Source: Streptomyces sp. DvalAA-14 (GTDB lineage: Bacteria; Actinomycetota; Actinomycetes; Streptomycetales; Streptomycetaceae). Taken from it: a DNA stretch of 34,654 bases. The position numbers were made by a program, and so were the translations under genes. Below the pieces are notes generated by a model that saw only the letters and a program-made list of their open reading frames with translations, was not told where the DNA came from and did no database searches. The stretch covers positions 1-34,654 of the forward strand of contig NZ_FMCH01000661.1 of assembly GCF_900091855.1 (NCBI RefSeq). Reading direction: 5' to 3'. Position 1 is the first letter of the stretch, and each line of letters begins with the position of its first letter. Positions 1 to 9,343 of this stretch are shown in pieces.

Positions 1-81
1 GCGGTACCCGCGTGGCGGGCCGGGGATGCGGGGGCGCCTTGGGAGGCTCGGGGAGCGAGGACACCGGAGCCTGGAGTTGTC

Positions 82-1884
82 ATGACATCGCATGAGCTGA
101 TCCCCGAGTCACCTCGCCCCGAGGAGGTGGAGCCCGCCACTCCGCCGCCAGCCGAGCGGCTCGGCCGGCGGCCGGTACGGGAGGCGGCGATCGTGGGCGG
201 CCCGGCCTTGCTCGCCATGTACCTCGGGTACCGGCAGCGATGGGTCGGCGACGACGGCATGATCTACGCCCGGACGGTGCGTCAACTCCTGGCCGGCCAC
301 GGTCCTGTCTTCAATGTCGGCGAGCGCGCCGAAGCGTCCACCGGGACGCTGTGGCAGTGGCTGGTGACTGCCGCCACCTACCTCAGCGGCCGGGACCCGT
401 CGGTGGTCGCGGTCACCCTCGGCATCCTGCTCACCGGCGCCGGCTACCTCGCCGCGACGGCAGCCGCCCGCAAAGCCGTACGCCCGCTGACCGCGGCTCC
501 CCTGCTGCCACTCGGCATGCTGGTGCTGCTCGCGGTCAAGGCCGACTGGGACTACGCCTCCTCCGGCCTGGAGAACGGCCTCACCACCGGCTGGATCGGC
601 GCCGCCTGGTGGCTCCTGGTCGGTGCGCGCCCCACGGCGGCACCCCCGGCAACCGGCCGGACCGGCCTCCGCCGCCGACGGGAGTGGGCGACCGCGTTCG
701 TCATCGGCCTCGGTCCACTCGTCCGGCCCGACCTCGCCCTGGTCAGCGCGGTTTTCCTGGGCGCCCTGTGGTGGCTGCTGCGCCCGCCTGTCGGGCGGAC
801 CCTGCTGATGCTGGGCGCCGCGGCCGGACTGCCGGCCGCCTACGAGGTCTTCCGAGCCGGCTACTACGGAGTCCTCGTCCCCCTACCCGCCCTCACCAAG
901 GAGGCCTCGGACGCGGTGTGGACGCGCGGCTTCGCGTACCTCGGCAACTTCACCGGCCCCTACCACCTGTGGCTGCCCCTGACCCTGCTCGCGGGGCTCG
1001 CCGCTTTCGCCTTCGTCCCGCGACGCGCCGCCGCCCGCCCGGAACTGCTGGCGCCACCGGTCGCCGGGCTGCTCTCCTGGCTGTACGTCTGCCGGGTCGG
1101 CGGCGACTTCATGCACGGCCGACTGCTGGTGCCCGGCCTGCTGCTGCTGATGATGCCGCTGTGCGCGGTCCCGCTGTCCCGGCCGGTGGTGGCCGTGGCC
1201 GGCGCGCTCGCCGTCTGGGCGGTGTGCTGCGCGCTGCTGTGGCGGCCGGTGGCCTCGAGCGGCAATCCGTATCTGATCCTCGACGAGCAGCGCGACTACG
1301 TCTCGTACACCCACGACCCGCACCCGATCACCGAGGCCACCCACGCACGGCGCGCCAAACCCCTGCGCCCCGCGCTGCGCGCCGCCGACTCGGCGGGCAA
1401 ACCGGTGCTGCTGCTCCAGACCCCGGCCAGCAACGGCCGTTTCGTTTCGCTCCCGCTCGCCCGTCGCCTCCGCGCCCGAACGGCCGGTTCCTACGACCTG
1501 CTCGGCTACAACGGCATCGTGACCCCGCTTTCCGACACCTCGGTGGACCCGCTCGGCCTGGCCTACCCGCTGGCCGCCCACCAGACCCGCGCCGCAGGCC
1601 GCACCGCCGGCCGCTCGGGCCACGAGAAGCCGCTCGACCCCGCCTGGATCATCGCCGACTACACCGACCCGGCCACCACCCCGCCACCCGGCATCGACCC
1701 GGCCCGGGTCCGCGCCGCCCGCCATGCCCTGACCTGCGGGCCCCTCGCCGAGCTCCAGTCCTCCGTACGCGCGCCCCTCACGCCCTCCCGCTTCCTGCGC
1801 AACCTCGCGGGCGCCTGGACCCGCACCGGTTTCCGCTACCCCGACGACCCGGTCCGGGCGGAACAGGCGCTGTGCCGCGGGTGA
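82..1884 (+). CDS. Polytopic membrane protein, GT-C/ZomB-like glycosyltransferase fold
   Basis: This 600-residue integral membrane protein has a Pro/Glu-rich cytoplasmic tail (about residues 1-35), then many hydrophobic segments up to about residue 400 and a soluble C-terminal domain of about 200 residues. An acidic pair (D57-D58) directly after the first membrane segment, followed by the GHGPVFN...GERAEASTGTLW region, resembles GT-C type lipid-linked sugar transferases and the actinobacterial proteins annotated ZomB or AftB-like. The family is recognised by pattern only; donor and acceptor cannot be stated. The ATG at 82 is the first in the frame and follows a weak GGAG. It converges on gdh, and the two are separated by a strong hairpin. 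Confidence 0.75.
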   Translation: MTSHELIPESPRPEEVEPATPPPAERLGRRPVREAAIVGGPALLAMYLGYRQRWVGDDGMIYARTVRQLLAGHGPVFNVGERAEASTGTLWQWLVTAATYLSGRDPSVVAVTLGILLTGAGYLAATAAARKAVRPLTAAPLLPLGMLVLLAVKADWDYASSGLENGLTTGWIGAAWWLLVGARPTAAPPATGRTGLRRRREWATAFVIGLGPLVRPDLALVSAVFLGALWWLLRPPVGRTLLMLGAAAGLPAAYEVFRAGYYGVLVPLPALTKEASDAVWTRGFAYLGNFTGPYHLWLPLTLLAGLAAFAFVPRRAAARPELLAPPVAGLLSWLYVCRVGGDFMHGRLLVPGLLLLMMPLCAVPLSRPVVAVAGALAVWAVCCALLWRPVASSGNPYLILDEQRDYVSYTHDPHPITEATHARRAKPLRPALRAADSAGKPVLLLQTPASNGRFVSLPLARRLRARTAGSYDLLGYNGIVTPLSDTSVDPLGLAYPLAAHQTRAAGRTAGRSGHEKPLDPAWIIADYTDPATTPPPGIDPARVRAARHALTCGPLAELQSSVRAPLTPSRFLRNLAGAWTRTGFRYPDDPVRAEQALCRG

Positions 1885-1958
1885 GTCCCGCACCCGCCAG
1901 CCCGGGCCGCCCAGCGGACCGGCAGCGATCCGGCGATCACTGTGCAGTTGTCAAGGCG

Positions 1959-1989
1959 GTGGGCCGTACCTCCGGCAGGTGCGGCCCAC
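1959..1989. terminator. Bidirectional hairpin terminator
   Basis: GTGGGCCG and CGGCCCAC form a perfect 8-bp stem, extended inward by ACCT/AGGT around a CCGGC loop. It lies between the convergent membrane-protein gene and gdh. There is no T-tract, as is usual for Streptomyces terminators. Confidence 0.75.
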
Positions 1990-2005
1990 CTCGCGCGTCC
2001 CGGGC

Positions 2006-5000
2006 CTACCGGTGCGTGCGCAGCAGCGTGCGGAAGGTGCGCATCGCCACCGACAGACTGGCCAGGTCGAACTCCTCCGCTCCCTGGATCTCCTCCAGGG
2101 TGGTGCGGGCCCGGCTGATCAATCCGGAGTTCTGGTCCTCCCACGCCTGGTAGCGCTGCTCGGGCCGGGTCAGCCCCTCGCCCGCGGCCAGTACGTCCGC
2201 GGTGAGGGCCGCGTGCGCCGCGAACAGGTCCTCGCGGATCGCGGCCCGCGCCATGGACTGCCAGCGGTCGGCCCGCGGCAGCAGGATGATCCGGTCCAGC
2301 AGCTGGGTGATCTGCAGCCGGTCGGCGAGGTCGAAATAGACCTCGGCCACCTCCAGCGGGTCCTTGCCGCTCCGGTCGGCGACCCCGACGATGTCCAGCG
2401 TCGGGAACGCCGAGGAGAATCCGGCGACCCGGTTGGCCAGTTCCTCCGGCACCCCGGCACCGGTCAGTTCGTCGTGCAGGGACTGGTACCAGTCCAGGTC
2501 CGCGCCGCGCAGCAGCTTGGGGAGCTGCGCCCACACCGTGTGGACCCGCTCGGTGAAGAAGTCGATGGTCTCGGCGATCTGCAGCGGCTGGATCCGGTTG
2601 TTCAGCAGCCAGCGGGTGCCACGCTCGACCAGGCGTCGCGAGTGCAGCCTGATCCGGGTCTGCACATCGGCGCCCACCACGTTGTCGAGCGCCTCCACCT
2701 CGTCCCAGATGCGCCCGAGGTCGAAGACCGTGCGCGCCACCGTGTGCGCTCGCACGATCTCGTCGGTCGTGGCACCGGTCTCCTCCCGGAAGCGGTGCAG
2801 GAACGTCGTACCGCCGGTGTTCACGGTGTCGTTGACCAGCACCGTGGTGACGATCTCGCGGTGCAGGGCGTGACCGTCGATCTGCTGCTCGAAGCGCTCC
2901 CGCAGCGGGACCGGGAAGTAGGCGTGCAGCAGGGAGCGCAGATACGGGTCGTCGGGCAGATCGGTGTGGATCAGCTCGTCGGCGGTCGTGATCTTGGCGT
3001 AGGCGAGGATCACGGCCAGCTCCGGCTGCGTCAGCCCTTGGCCGGCCGCCAGCCGCTCACGGATCTGCCGGTCGGTGGGCAGGAATTCCAGCGCGCGGTC
3101 CAGATGCCCGTCCCGCGCCAGCCGCCGGATGAACCGCTGATGGGCGTGAAGCAGGCTGCTGCTCTGCGCCATGCTGTTGCCGAGCGCGACATTCTGCGCG
3201 TAGTTGTTGCGCAGCACGAGATCGCCGACCTCGTGGGTCATCTCGGCCAGCAGGTTGTTGCGCTGCTTCACGGTCAGATCGCCCTCGGCGACCACGCTGT
3301 TGAGCAGGATCTTGATGTTGACCTCGTGGTCGGAGGCGTCCACCCCGGCACTGTTGTCGATGGCGTCGGTGTTGATCCGCCCGCCCGAGCCGTCCGGGCC
3401 GCCGGAGCGGGCGAACTCGATCCGCCCGAGCTGGGTGAAGCCCAGATTGCCGCCCTCGCCGACCACCTTGACCCGCAGCTGCGCACCGTCGATGCGGATG
3501 GCGTCGTTGGCCTTGTCGCCGACGTCGGCCTGGGTCTCGGTGGACGCCTTGACGTAGGTGCCGATGCCGCCGTTCCACAGCAGGTCCACCGGCGCCTGGA
3601 GGATCGCCTTCATCAGCTCGGCGGGGGTGATCTTCGCCGCGGAGACCTCCAGGCCGAGAGCCTTGCGGACGTTGGCGCTGAGCGGGATCGCCTTGGCGGT
3701 GCGGGGGTACACGCCGCCGCCGGAGGAGATCAGCGAGGTGTTGTAGTCGGCCCACGAGGAGCGGGGCAGTTCGAACATCCGGCGCCGCTCGGCGTAGGAG
3801 GTGGCCGTGTCCGGATTGGGGTCGAGGAAGATGTGCCGGTGGTCGAAGGCGGCGACCAGTCTGATGTGCTCGGACAGCAGCATCCCGTTGCCGAACACGT
3901 CACCGGACATGTCGCCGATGCCGACGACGGTGAAGTCCTCTTCCTGCGTGTTGTGGCCGGTCTCCCTGAAGTGCCGTTTCACCGACTCCCAGGCGCCGCT
4001 GGAGGTAATGGCCATCTTCTTGTGGTCGTAGCCGACCGAACCGCCCGACGCGAAGGCGTCGCCGAGCCAGAAGCCGTAACTGACCGCGACCTCGTTGGCG
4101 ATGTCGGAGAAGGACGCGGTGCCCTTGTCCGCGGCAACCACCAGGTAGGTGTCGTCCTCGTCGTGCCGCACCACGTTCTGCGGCGGGACCACCTCGCCGG
4201 CCACCAGGTTGTCGGTGATGTCGAGCAGGCCGGAGATGAAGGTCTTGTAGGAGGCGATGCCCTCGGCCATCCAGGCGTCCCGGTCGACGGTGGGGTCCGG
4301 CAGCCGCTTGCCGACGAAGCCGCCCTTGGCGCCGACCGGCACGATGACGGTGTTCTTCACCATCTGCGCCTTGACCAGCCCGAGCACCTCGGTCCGGAAG
4401 TCCTCGCGGCGGTCGGACCAGCGCAGCCCGCCGCGGGCCACCTTCCCGAAACGCAGATGGACGCCCTCCACGCGCGGCGAGTACACCCAGATCTCGAACG
4501 CCGGGCGGGGAGCCGGCAGGTCGGGGATCGCCTGCGGGTCGAATTTCATCGACAGGTAGGCGTGCGGGTTGCCCTGGGAGTCGCGCTGGAAGAAGTTGGT
4601 GCGCAGCGTCGCCTTGATGAGGGTCAGGAAGGCCCGCAGGATCCGGTCCTCGTCCAGGCTGGCCACCTGGTCGAGAGCGAAGTCCAGCTCTTCCAGGATG
4701 CCCTCGGTCAGTTCGCTGCCGGCCCGCTGGTGGTCGGGCGACAGCCGGGCCTGGAAGAGATTGGTCAGCAGCCGGGTGGTGTGGACGTTGTTACGGAGGG
4801 TGTCCTCCATGTAGTCCTGGCTGAAGGTCGAGCCGGCCTGCCGCAGGTATTTGGCGTAGGCCCGGAGCACCAGGGCCTCCCGCCAGTCGAGCCCGGCCCG
4901 CAGCACCAGGGCGTTGAAGCCGTCGTTCTCGGCCTGGCCGGTCCAGGTGGCGGCGAAAGCCTGTTGGAACCGCTCGCGGGCGTCGTCGCCGAGGTCGCCC

Positions 5001-6973
5001 AGGGCCGGGTCCAGCCGGAGGCCGAAGTCGTAGATCCAGGTGCGGGGGTTGTCGGCCCGGCGCAGCAGCTCGTACGGGCGCTCGTCGACAACCTCGACCC
5101 CGAGTCGCTGGAGCACCGGCAGCACCGCCGACAAGGACACCGGAGCGCCCGTGCGGTAGATCTTGAAGCGGCGCTCCTCGAGGACCGCGCCGACCGGCTC
5201 GTACAGGCTGAGGGTGAAGTCGTCCTCGCCCAGGGTCGCGATGTGCTGGAGGTCGGCCACCGCGACGCGGGGGGCGAAGTCGGCACGGTAGCCGTCGGGG
5301 AACGCCTGGCCGTACCGGCGGATCAGCTCGGCGGCCCGCTCCTCGCCGCATTCGGCGGTCATCGCCTCGGCGAAACCGTCCGCCCACGAACGAGTGGCTT
5401 CCGAGAGCCTGTTCTCGATGCGTTCCACGTCCACGTCGTTGAGCTGAAGCAGCGGGGTGCCGGGATCCACCCGGACCACGAAGTGCAGCCGGGACAGTAC
5501 CGACTCCGTGTTCCAGGCGGTGAAGTCGGCGCTGTGGCCGCCCAGTTCCTCCTGGAGGATATGGGTCAGCCGCAGCCGCACGGCCGTGGTGTAGCGGTCA
5601 CGCGGCAGGTACACCAGCGCGGAGTAGTAGCGGCCGTACTCGTCCTGCCGCAGGAAGAGCCGGAGCTTTCGGCGCTCCTGGAGATACAGCACGCTGGTGA
5701 CGATGGACCGCAGTTCGTCGGCGGGTGTCTGGAACAGCTCGTCGCGCGGGAAGGTCTCCAGGATCTGCAGCAGGTCGCGGCCGTCGTGGCTGTCGGCGGT
5801 GAAGCCGGCGCCGTCCAGCACCTCGTCGACCTTGCGGCGGATCACCGGGACGCGCCGGATCGACTCGGTGTAGGCGGCCGACGAGAACAGGCCGAGGAAG
5901 CGGCACTCCCCGATCACCTTGCCCTCGGTGTCGAACCGCTTGACGCCGACGTAGTCGAGGTAGGACGGGCGGTGCACGGTGGACCGGCTGTTGGCCTTGG
6001 TCAAGATCAGCAGTCTGGGCTCGCGGGCCTTGGCCCGCGCGTCGGCCGACAGCCGGTTGAACGACGGCGAGCCCGGGTGGCCCGGATGCCCGGGATGGGT
6101 GCTGTCCGCTGTCGGGTGCACGGGGTCGGAGCGCAGGATGCCCAGGCCGGTGCCGGGGATTGCCTGCAGCACGTCCTCCTCCTCGCCGTCGGGCCCGGGC
6201 TCGGTGGTCAGCGTGTACTCGCGGTAGCCGAGGAAGGTGAAGTGGTCCTCGCAGAGCCAGCGCATGAGTTCCACCGCCTCACCGGACTCGGGCTCGGGCA
6301 GCGGCGCCGGGGCGGCGGCGAGTTCGTCGGCGATGGACATCGCGGCCTGGCGCATCTTCGTCCAGTCCTCGACGGACTCGCGTACATCGGACAGGACCTG
6401 GCGGAGATCGGCGCTGATCTCCTTGAGGTCGGCCTTGTCGGTCTCGCGGTCGATCTCGACATGGATCCAGGACTCGATGAGCACGTCGTGCGGCAGTGGC
6501 TCGTCCTCCGGGGCGCACCCCGAACCGATCACCTCCAGGAGCTTGCCGGTGATGTCCCGGCGGACCTGGAACTGGGGATGGAACACGACGTGGATGGCCC
6601 GGTTGGCCTGGTTGAGCGCGCTGGTCACCGAGTCGACGAGGAAGGGCATGTCGTCGGTGACGACCTCGACCACGGTGTGGCTGCTCTGCCAGCCGTTCTC
6701 CTCGACGGTGGGGGTGTGCACCCGGACGTTGGCGGTGCCCTGCGGGCGTGCCTCCGCGAGCCGGTAGTGGGAGAGCGCGGCGCCGAAGATGTCGACCGGA
6801 TCGCGGTCCATCAGGTCTTCGGGTGCGCTGTGCAGGTAGTAGCGCTGGAGGAACGCGATCAGCGTCTCCGCGTCGAGGCCCTGGCCGGATACCGCTCCAG
6901 CCGGGCTGTTCTCACCGACCCGGGCTGCCCGTTCCAGCAACTCGGCCTTGGCTTCGTCCAGCTTGGTCTGCAT
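2006..6973 (-). CDS. gdh: NAD-specific glutamate dehydrogenase, large (about 180 kDa) type
   Basis: The 1655-residue product converts glutamate to 2-oxoglutarate and ammonia with NAD+. Its length matches the GDH-180 family first described in Streptomyces clavuligerus (about 1650 residues). The N-terminal half holds the ACT-like regulatory regions of this family. The central part has the catalytic segment KVARGGLRWSDRREDFRTE, followed by MVKNTVIVPVGAKGG with the substrate-binding lysines, and then the NAD-binding region. The ATG at 6973 is preceded by AGGAG about 9 bases upstream. A short HPGHPGHPG run is coded near 6085. The gene is monocistronic, with 265 bases to the next gene upstream. The identification is firm. 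Confidence 0.95.
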   Translation of the reverse strand: MQTKLDEAKAELLERAARVGENSPAGAVSGQGLDAETLIAFLQRYYLHSAPEDLMDRDPVDIFGAALSHYRLAEARPQGTANVRVHTPTVEENGWQSSHTVVEVVTDDMPFLVDSVTSALNQANRAIHVVFHPQFQVRRDITGKLLEVIGSGCAPEDEPLPHDVLIESWIHVEIDRETDKADLKEISADLRQVLSDVRESVEDWTKMRQAAMSIADELAAAPAPLPEPESGEAVELMRWLCEDHFTFLGYREYTLTTEPGPDGEEEDVLQAIPGTGLGILRSDPVHPTADSTHPGHPGHPGSPSFNRLSADARAKAREPRLLILTKANSRSTVHRPSYLDYVGVKRFDTEGKVIGECRFLGLFSSAAYTESIRRVPVIRRKVDEVLDGAGFTADSHDGRDLLQILETFPRDELFQTPADELRSIVTSVLYLQERRKLRLFLRQDEYGRYYSALVYLPRDRYTTAVRLRLTHILQEELGGHSADFTAWNTESVLSRLHFVVRVDPGTPLLQLNDVDVERIENRLSEATRSWADGFAEAMTAECGEERAAELIRRYGQAFPDGYRADFAPRVAVADLQHIATLGEDDFTLSLYEPVGAVLEERRFKIYRTGAPVSLSAVLPVLQRLGVEVVDERPYELLRRADNPRTWIYDFGLRLDPALGDLGDDARERFQQAFAATWTGQAENDGFNALVLRAGLDWREALVLRAYAKYLRQAGSTFSQDYMEDTLRNNVHTTRLLTNLFQARLSPDHQRAGSELTEGILEELDFALDQVASLDEDRILRAFLTLIKATLRTNFFQRDSQGNPHAYLSMKFDPQAIPDLPAPRPAFEIWVYSPRVEGVHLRFGKVARGGLRWSDRREDFRTEVLGLVKAQMVKNTVIVPVGAKGGFVGKRLPDPTVDRDAWMAEGIASYKTFISGLLDITDNLVAGEVVPPQNVVRHDEDDTYLVVAADKGTASFSDIANEVAVSYGFWLGDAFASGGSVGYDHKKMAITSSGAWESVKRHFRETGHNTQEEDFTVVGIGDMSGDVFGNGMLLSEHIRLVAAFDHRHIFLDPNPDTATSYAERRRMFELPRSSWADYNTSLISSGGGVYPRTAKAIPLSANVRKALGLEVSAAKITPAELMKAILQAPVDLLWNGGIGTYVKASTETQADVGDKANDAIRIDGAQLRVKVVGEGGNLGFTQLGRIEFARSGGPDGSGGRINTDAIDNSAGVDASDHEVNIKILLNSVVAEGDLTVKQRNNLLAEMTHEVGDLVLRNNYAQNVALGNSMAQSSSLLHAHQRFIRRLARDGHLDRALEFLPTDRQIRERLAAGQGLTQPELAVILAYAKITTADELIHTDLPDDPYLRSLLHAYFPVPLRERFEQQIDGHALHREIVTTVLVNDTVNTGGTTFLHRFREETGATTDEIVRAHTVARTVFDLGRIWDEVEALDNVVGADVQTRIRLHSRRLVERGTRWLLNNRIQPLQIAETIDFFTERVHTVWAQLPKLLRGADLDWYQSLHDELTGAGVPEELANRVAGFSSAFPTLDIVGVADRSGKDPLEVAEVYFDLADRLQITQLLDRIILLPRADRWQSMARAAIREDLFAAHAALTADVLAAGEGLTRPEQRYQAWEDQNSGLISRARTTLEEIQGAEEFDLASLSVAMRTFRTLLRTHR

Positions 6974-7238
6974 GTTCTCTGACTCCTGTCGCGCGCCGTT
7001 GCGTGACGTCGGGTGGTGGCACGTCCTCCAGCGACGCGGGGTTACCGCTGCGGGACGACGTCATACCGGAAAAGGGGTCGTCGTGCGCACAAGCACGGAT
7101 CGGTCCCGGGTGCACGGATCAACGATGATCACGGCGTCAAGGCTATCGCTCCGGCCGGGGTGCCTGTATGCGCCGCCTTCGTACAAATGCAGTGCACACC
7201 TTTGGCCGGATTGGCCAGAAGTCGGGCTCCGGCCCTGG

Positions 7239-7892
7239 TCAGCGCGTTATGTCCTCGGCCAGCCGGACGGCTTCCGCAAGGGTGTCCACCACCGGCACCC
7301 CGGCCGACTCCAGACTGCGGCGGCTGCCCGAGCCTCCCGTGTAGAGGACCGCGGACGCACCGACGTAGGCCGCTGCCGCCGCGTCGTCCAGGGCGTCTCC
7401 GATCACCACCACCGGGCCGCCGTCCGGCACACCGATGGAGGCGAGGTGACGGGCCATCTGGGCGGCCTTGCCCTCGGTGGACGGGCCGACGCGGCCGTCC
7501 ACCCGCACGAAGTGCGCGTCGATGCCGTGCGAGGTGACCATGGGCAGCAACTTGTCGTGCGGGGCGAGCGAGCACAGTGACTGGGTCAGACCGGCCGCCT
7601 GACGGGCGGTGAGCAGCTCCAGGGCGCCCTCGGCCAGCCCGCACGCCTCGGCCAGGGCCCAGTAGTGGCGGTGGAAGGTGGCGTCCATGACCTCCCACTC
7701 GGCGTCCGTCGGCAGCCTGCCGATGAGCCGCTCGTAGAAGAGGGGCACCGGCACGCAGTACAACTCGCGATAGCGGTCAAGGGTGATCGGTGGCAAGCCG
7801 AGCTCGGCGAAGGAGGCGTTGGTGGCCCCGATCACCGCGTCCATGTCGTGGAACAGGGTGCCGTTCCAGTCCCACACGAGATGCGCGTTCAC
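7239..7892 (-). CDS. HAD-superfamily hydrolase with DWNGT motif I
   Basis: The 217-residue protein has the HAD layout. Motif I is VWDWNGTLF (nucleophile D8), followed by a helical cap at about residues 15-90. Motif II/III lies around SLAPHDK, and motif IV is VVVIGDALDDAAAA. The second Asp of the usual DxDGT is Asn here, so the general acid/base residue is changed; a phosphoglycolate-phosphatase-like phosphatase is likely but the substrate is unknown. The ATG at 7892 follows an AGGAG-like site. The gene lies downstream of the DUF6912-like gene on the same strand, with 93 bases between them. Confidence 0.8.
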   Translation of the reverse strand: MNAHLVWDWNGTLFHDMDAVIGATNASFAELGLPPITLDRYRELYCVPVPLFYERLIGRLPTDAEWEVMDATFHRHYWALAEACGLAEGALELLTARQAAGLTQSLCSLAPHDKLLPMVTSHGIDAHFVRVDGRVGPSTEGKAAQMARHLASIGVPDGGPVVVIGDALDDAAAAAYVGASAVLYTGGSGSRRSLESAGVPVVDTLAEAVRLAEDITR

Positions 7893-7985
7893 AGGAGAAA
7901 AGGTACTCGCGCGGTGCGACGGCCCGTTTCCGGCCTGTGGATAACTCCCGCCGTCCGGCCGAACTCGGGCCGCACGCGCCCCGGC

Positions 7986-8492
7986 TCAGCCGATCAGATG
8001 GGGGATCTCCTGTGTCGCGAACCAGAGCAGTTCGTGGTCCTCGGCCCCGTCGACCGTGAACTGCGCGTCGTCGTCGCCGGTGTCGGCCGCCCCGACCGCG
8101 TCGGCGGCGGCACGCACGTCACGCTCGGCCCCGTCCGCGTCGAGATGCACGGCTGCGGCCTTGGCCAGCGGGACGCCCCCGGCCAGCCGCACCTCGCCGA
8201 GCGTGCCCGGGTCCAAGCCGCGGTCCGGGTCATGGTGCACCTCGCCGTCGGCGATGTCCACCGCGACGACCACCCGGCGGCGCGGAACGTCCGGATGCGC
8301 CGCGAGCATCCGCAACGACGCCTGCGCCGCCCGCGTCAACGCGGCGTACTCCAGTTCCTCGATGTCGTCGGAGACGTACCACTCGCGCAGGCCGGGCGTC
8401 ACCGCGAAGGCGTCCAGCGGCACGGGCCCGAATTCGCCTGCCTTGTAGGCCTCGGCCAGCCCGGCAAGCGTGGTGGGAATGTAGACGCGCAT
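7986..8492 (-). CDS. DUF6912-like conserved actinobacterial protein
   Basis: The 168-residue soluble protein begins MRVYIPTTLAGL and ends with DHELLWFATQEIPHLIG. This pattern is typical of small uncharacterised proteins next to the HAD gene in streptomycetes. It has no membrane segment and no catalytic motif that I recognise, and it is rich in Asp and Ala. The start at 8492 is chosen because MRVYIP is the usual family N-terminus; the open frame continues upstream only as GC-driven read-through. It is divergent from the Rv3235-like gene. Function unknown. Confidence 0.7.
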   Translation of the reverse strand: MRVYIPTTLAGLAEAYKAGEFGPVPLDAFAVTPGLREWYVSDDIEELEYAALTRAAQASLRMLAAHPDVPRRRVVVAVDIADGEVHHDPDRGLDPGTLGEVRLAGGVPLAKAAAVHLDADGAERDVRAAADAVGAADTGDDDAQFTVDGAEDHELLWFATQEIPHLIG

Positions 8493-8643
8493 GGCGTGAA
8501 GCATACGTGCGGCACCAGCCTGATAGGTGAATCTCAGTCGGCCTCCCGCCGACCCCCTCTCGGCCCCCCGATCGCTTGCCCGCGACAGCCGCGACCCCCT
8601 ACAACCGGCCCTACCAACCGGTAACGATCTTGGGAGTCCGTCC

Positions 8644-9195
8644 GTGCGCAGCCCTGCCCTGCCCTCGTCCGTTCCGACCCCGGCCGCCGGCGCCGCTCGC
8701 CGCTCCGGCAGCGCCGCGCCGCCCGGCCGGCGGGACACCAGGCGCCCCGCCGGACGCCCGGGCGCCACCGTCCGCCCCGCCGCAGGCCCCGCCATGCCCG
8801 CCGCCACCGGGCCCCTCACGCAGCCCGGCACGACCCCGGGGCTCCGCCCGCTGCCGCCCCACATCTGGTTCGCCGGCCGCCTGCTGGAGGTGCTGACCGG
8901 GCGGCAGCCGCTGACCTGCCTGGCCGGCCGGGTGCGCGACGAGGCCTACCAGCGGCTGTGGGAGCTGCACGCGGCCCGCGCCGACTGGCGCCGCCGAGCC
9001 CGGGGCCGTACCCCGTACGTGTACCGCTGCCGGATTTTCCGTACCGCCGGCGGAGCCCTGGAAGTGACGGCCGTGGTGGCGCTGGACCAGGACGTCTTCC
9101 GGGCGCTGGCCTTCCGCCTCGAACCCGGCGACGACGAATCGGGCCCCGGCTACGGACCGGCCCGCTGGCGCTGCACCGCGGTGGCCGCGCGGTGA
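8644..9195 (+). CDS. Rv3235-family protein
   Basis: The 183-residue protein has a disordered Pro/Ala/Arg-rich N-terminal half (about residues 1-70) and a conserved C-terminal domain starting near LPPHIWFAGRLLEVLTGRQP. That domain contains WELHAARADWRRRARGRTP and ends in RWRCTAVAAR. This matches the small Rv3235 family found beside secA in actinobacteria; its function is unknown. The GTG at 8644 is preferred over upstream in-frame codons because GGGAG (8632-8636) lies 7 bases before it. It converges on secA across a very strong terminator. Confidence 0.75.
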   Translation: MRSPALPSSVPTPAAGAARRSGSAAPPGRRDTRRPAGRPGATVRPAAGPAMPAATGPLTQPGTTPGLRPLPPHIWFAGRLLEVLTGRQPLTCLAGRVRDEAYQRLWELHAARADWRRRARGRTPYVYRCRIFRTAGGALEVTAVVALDQDVFRALAFRLEPGDDESGPGYGPARWRCTAVAAR

Positions 9196-9280
9196 CACCG
9201 GCGAGCAGCCGAGAGGCTGCCCCGTCGCAGCCGCGCCACCGGCGCCGTAGGCCAACCGGATGCCGGTCCGGACATGAACA

Positions 9281-9319
9281 CGGCTCGGGGCCGGACCTGA
9301 TCGGTCCGGCCCCGAGCCG
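9281..9319. terminator. Strong bidirectional terminator downstream of secA
   Basis: A perfect 17-bp stem pairs 9281-9297 with 9303-9319 around a TGATC loop. It lies between the convergent Rv3235-like gene and secA and can serve both strands. Confidence 0.9.
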
Positions 9320-9343
9320 GTGGAATTCCGCCTGCCGCGGCTC

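Noticed and set aside
1979-6982. 1667-codon open frame on the plus strand opposite gdh
   Set aside because: It is the GC-driven shadow of gdh, whose protein is clearly recognised; the antisense product is low-complexity Gly/Val/Arg/Gln sequence.
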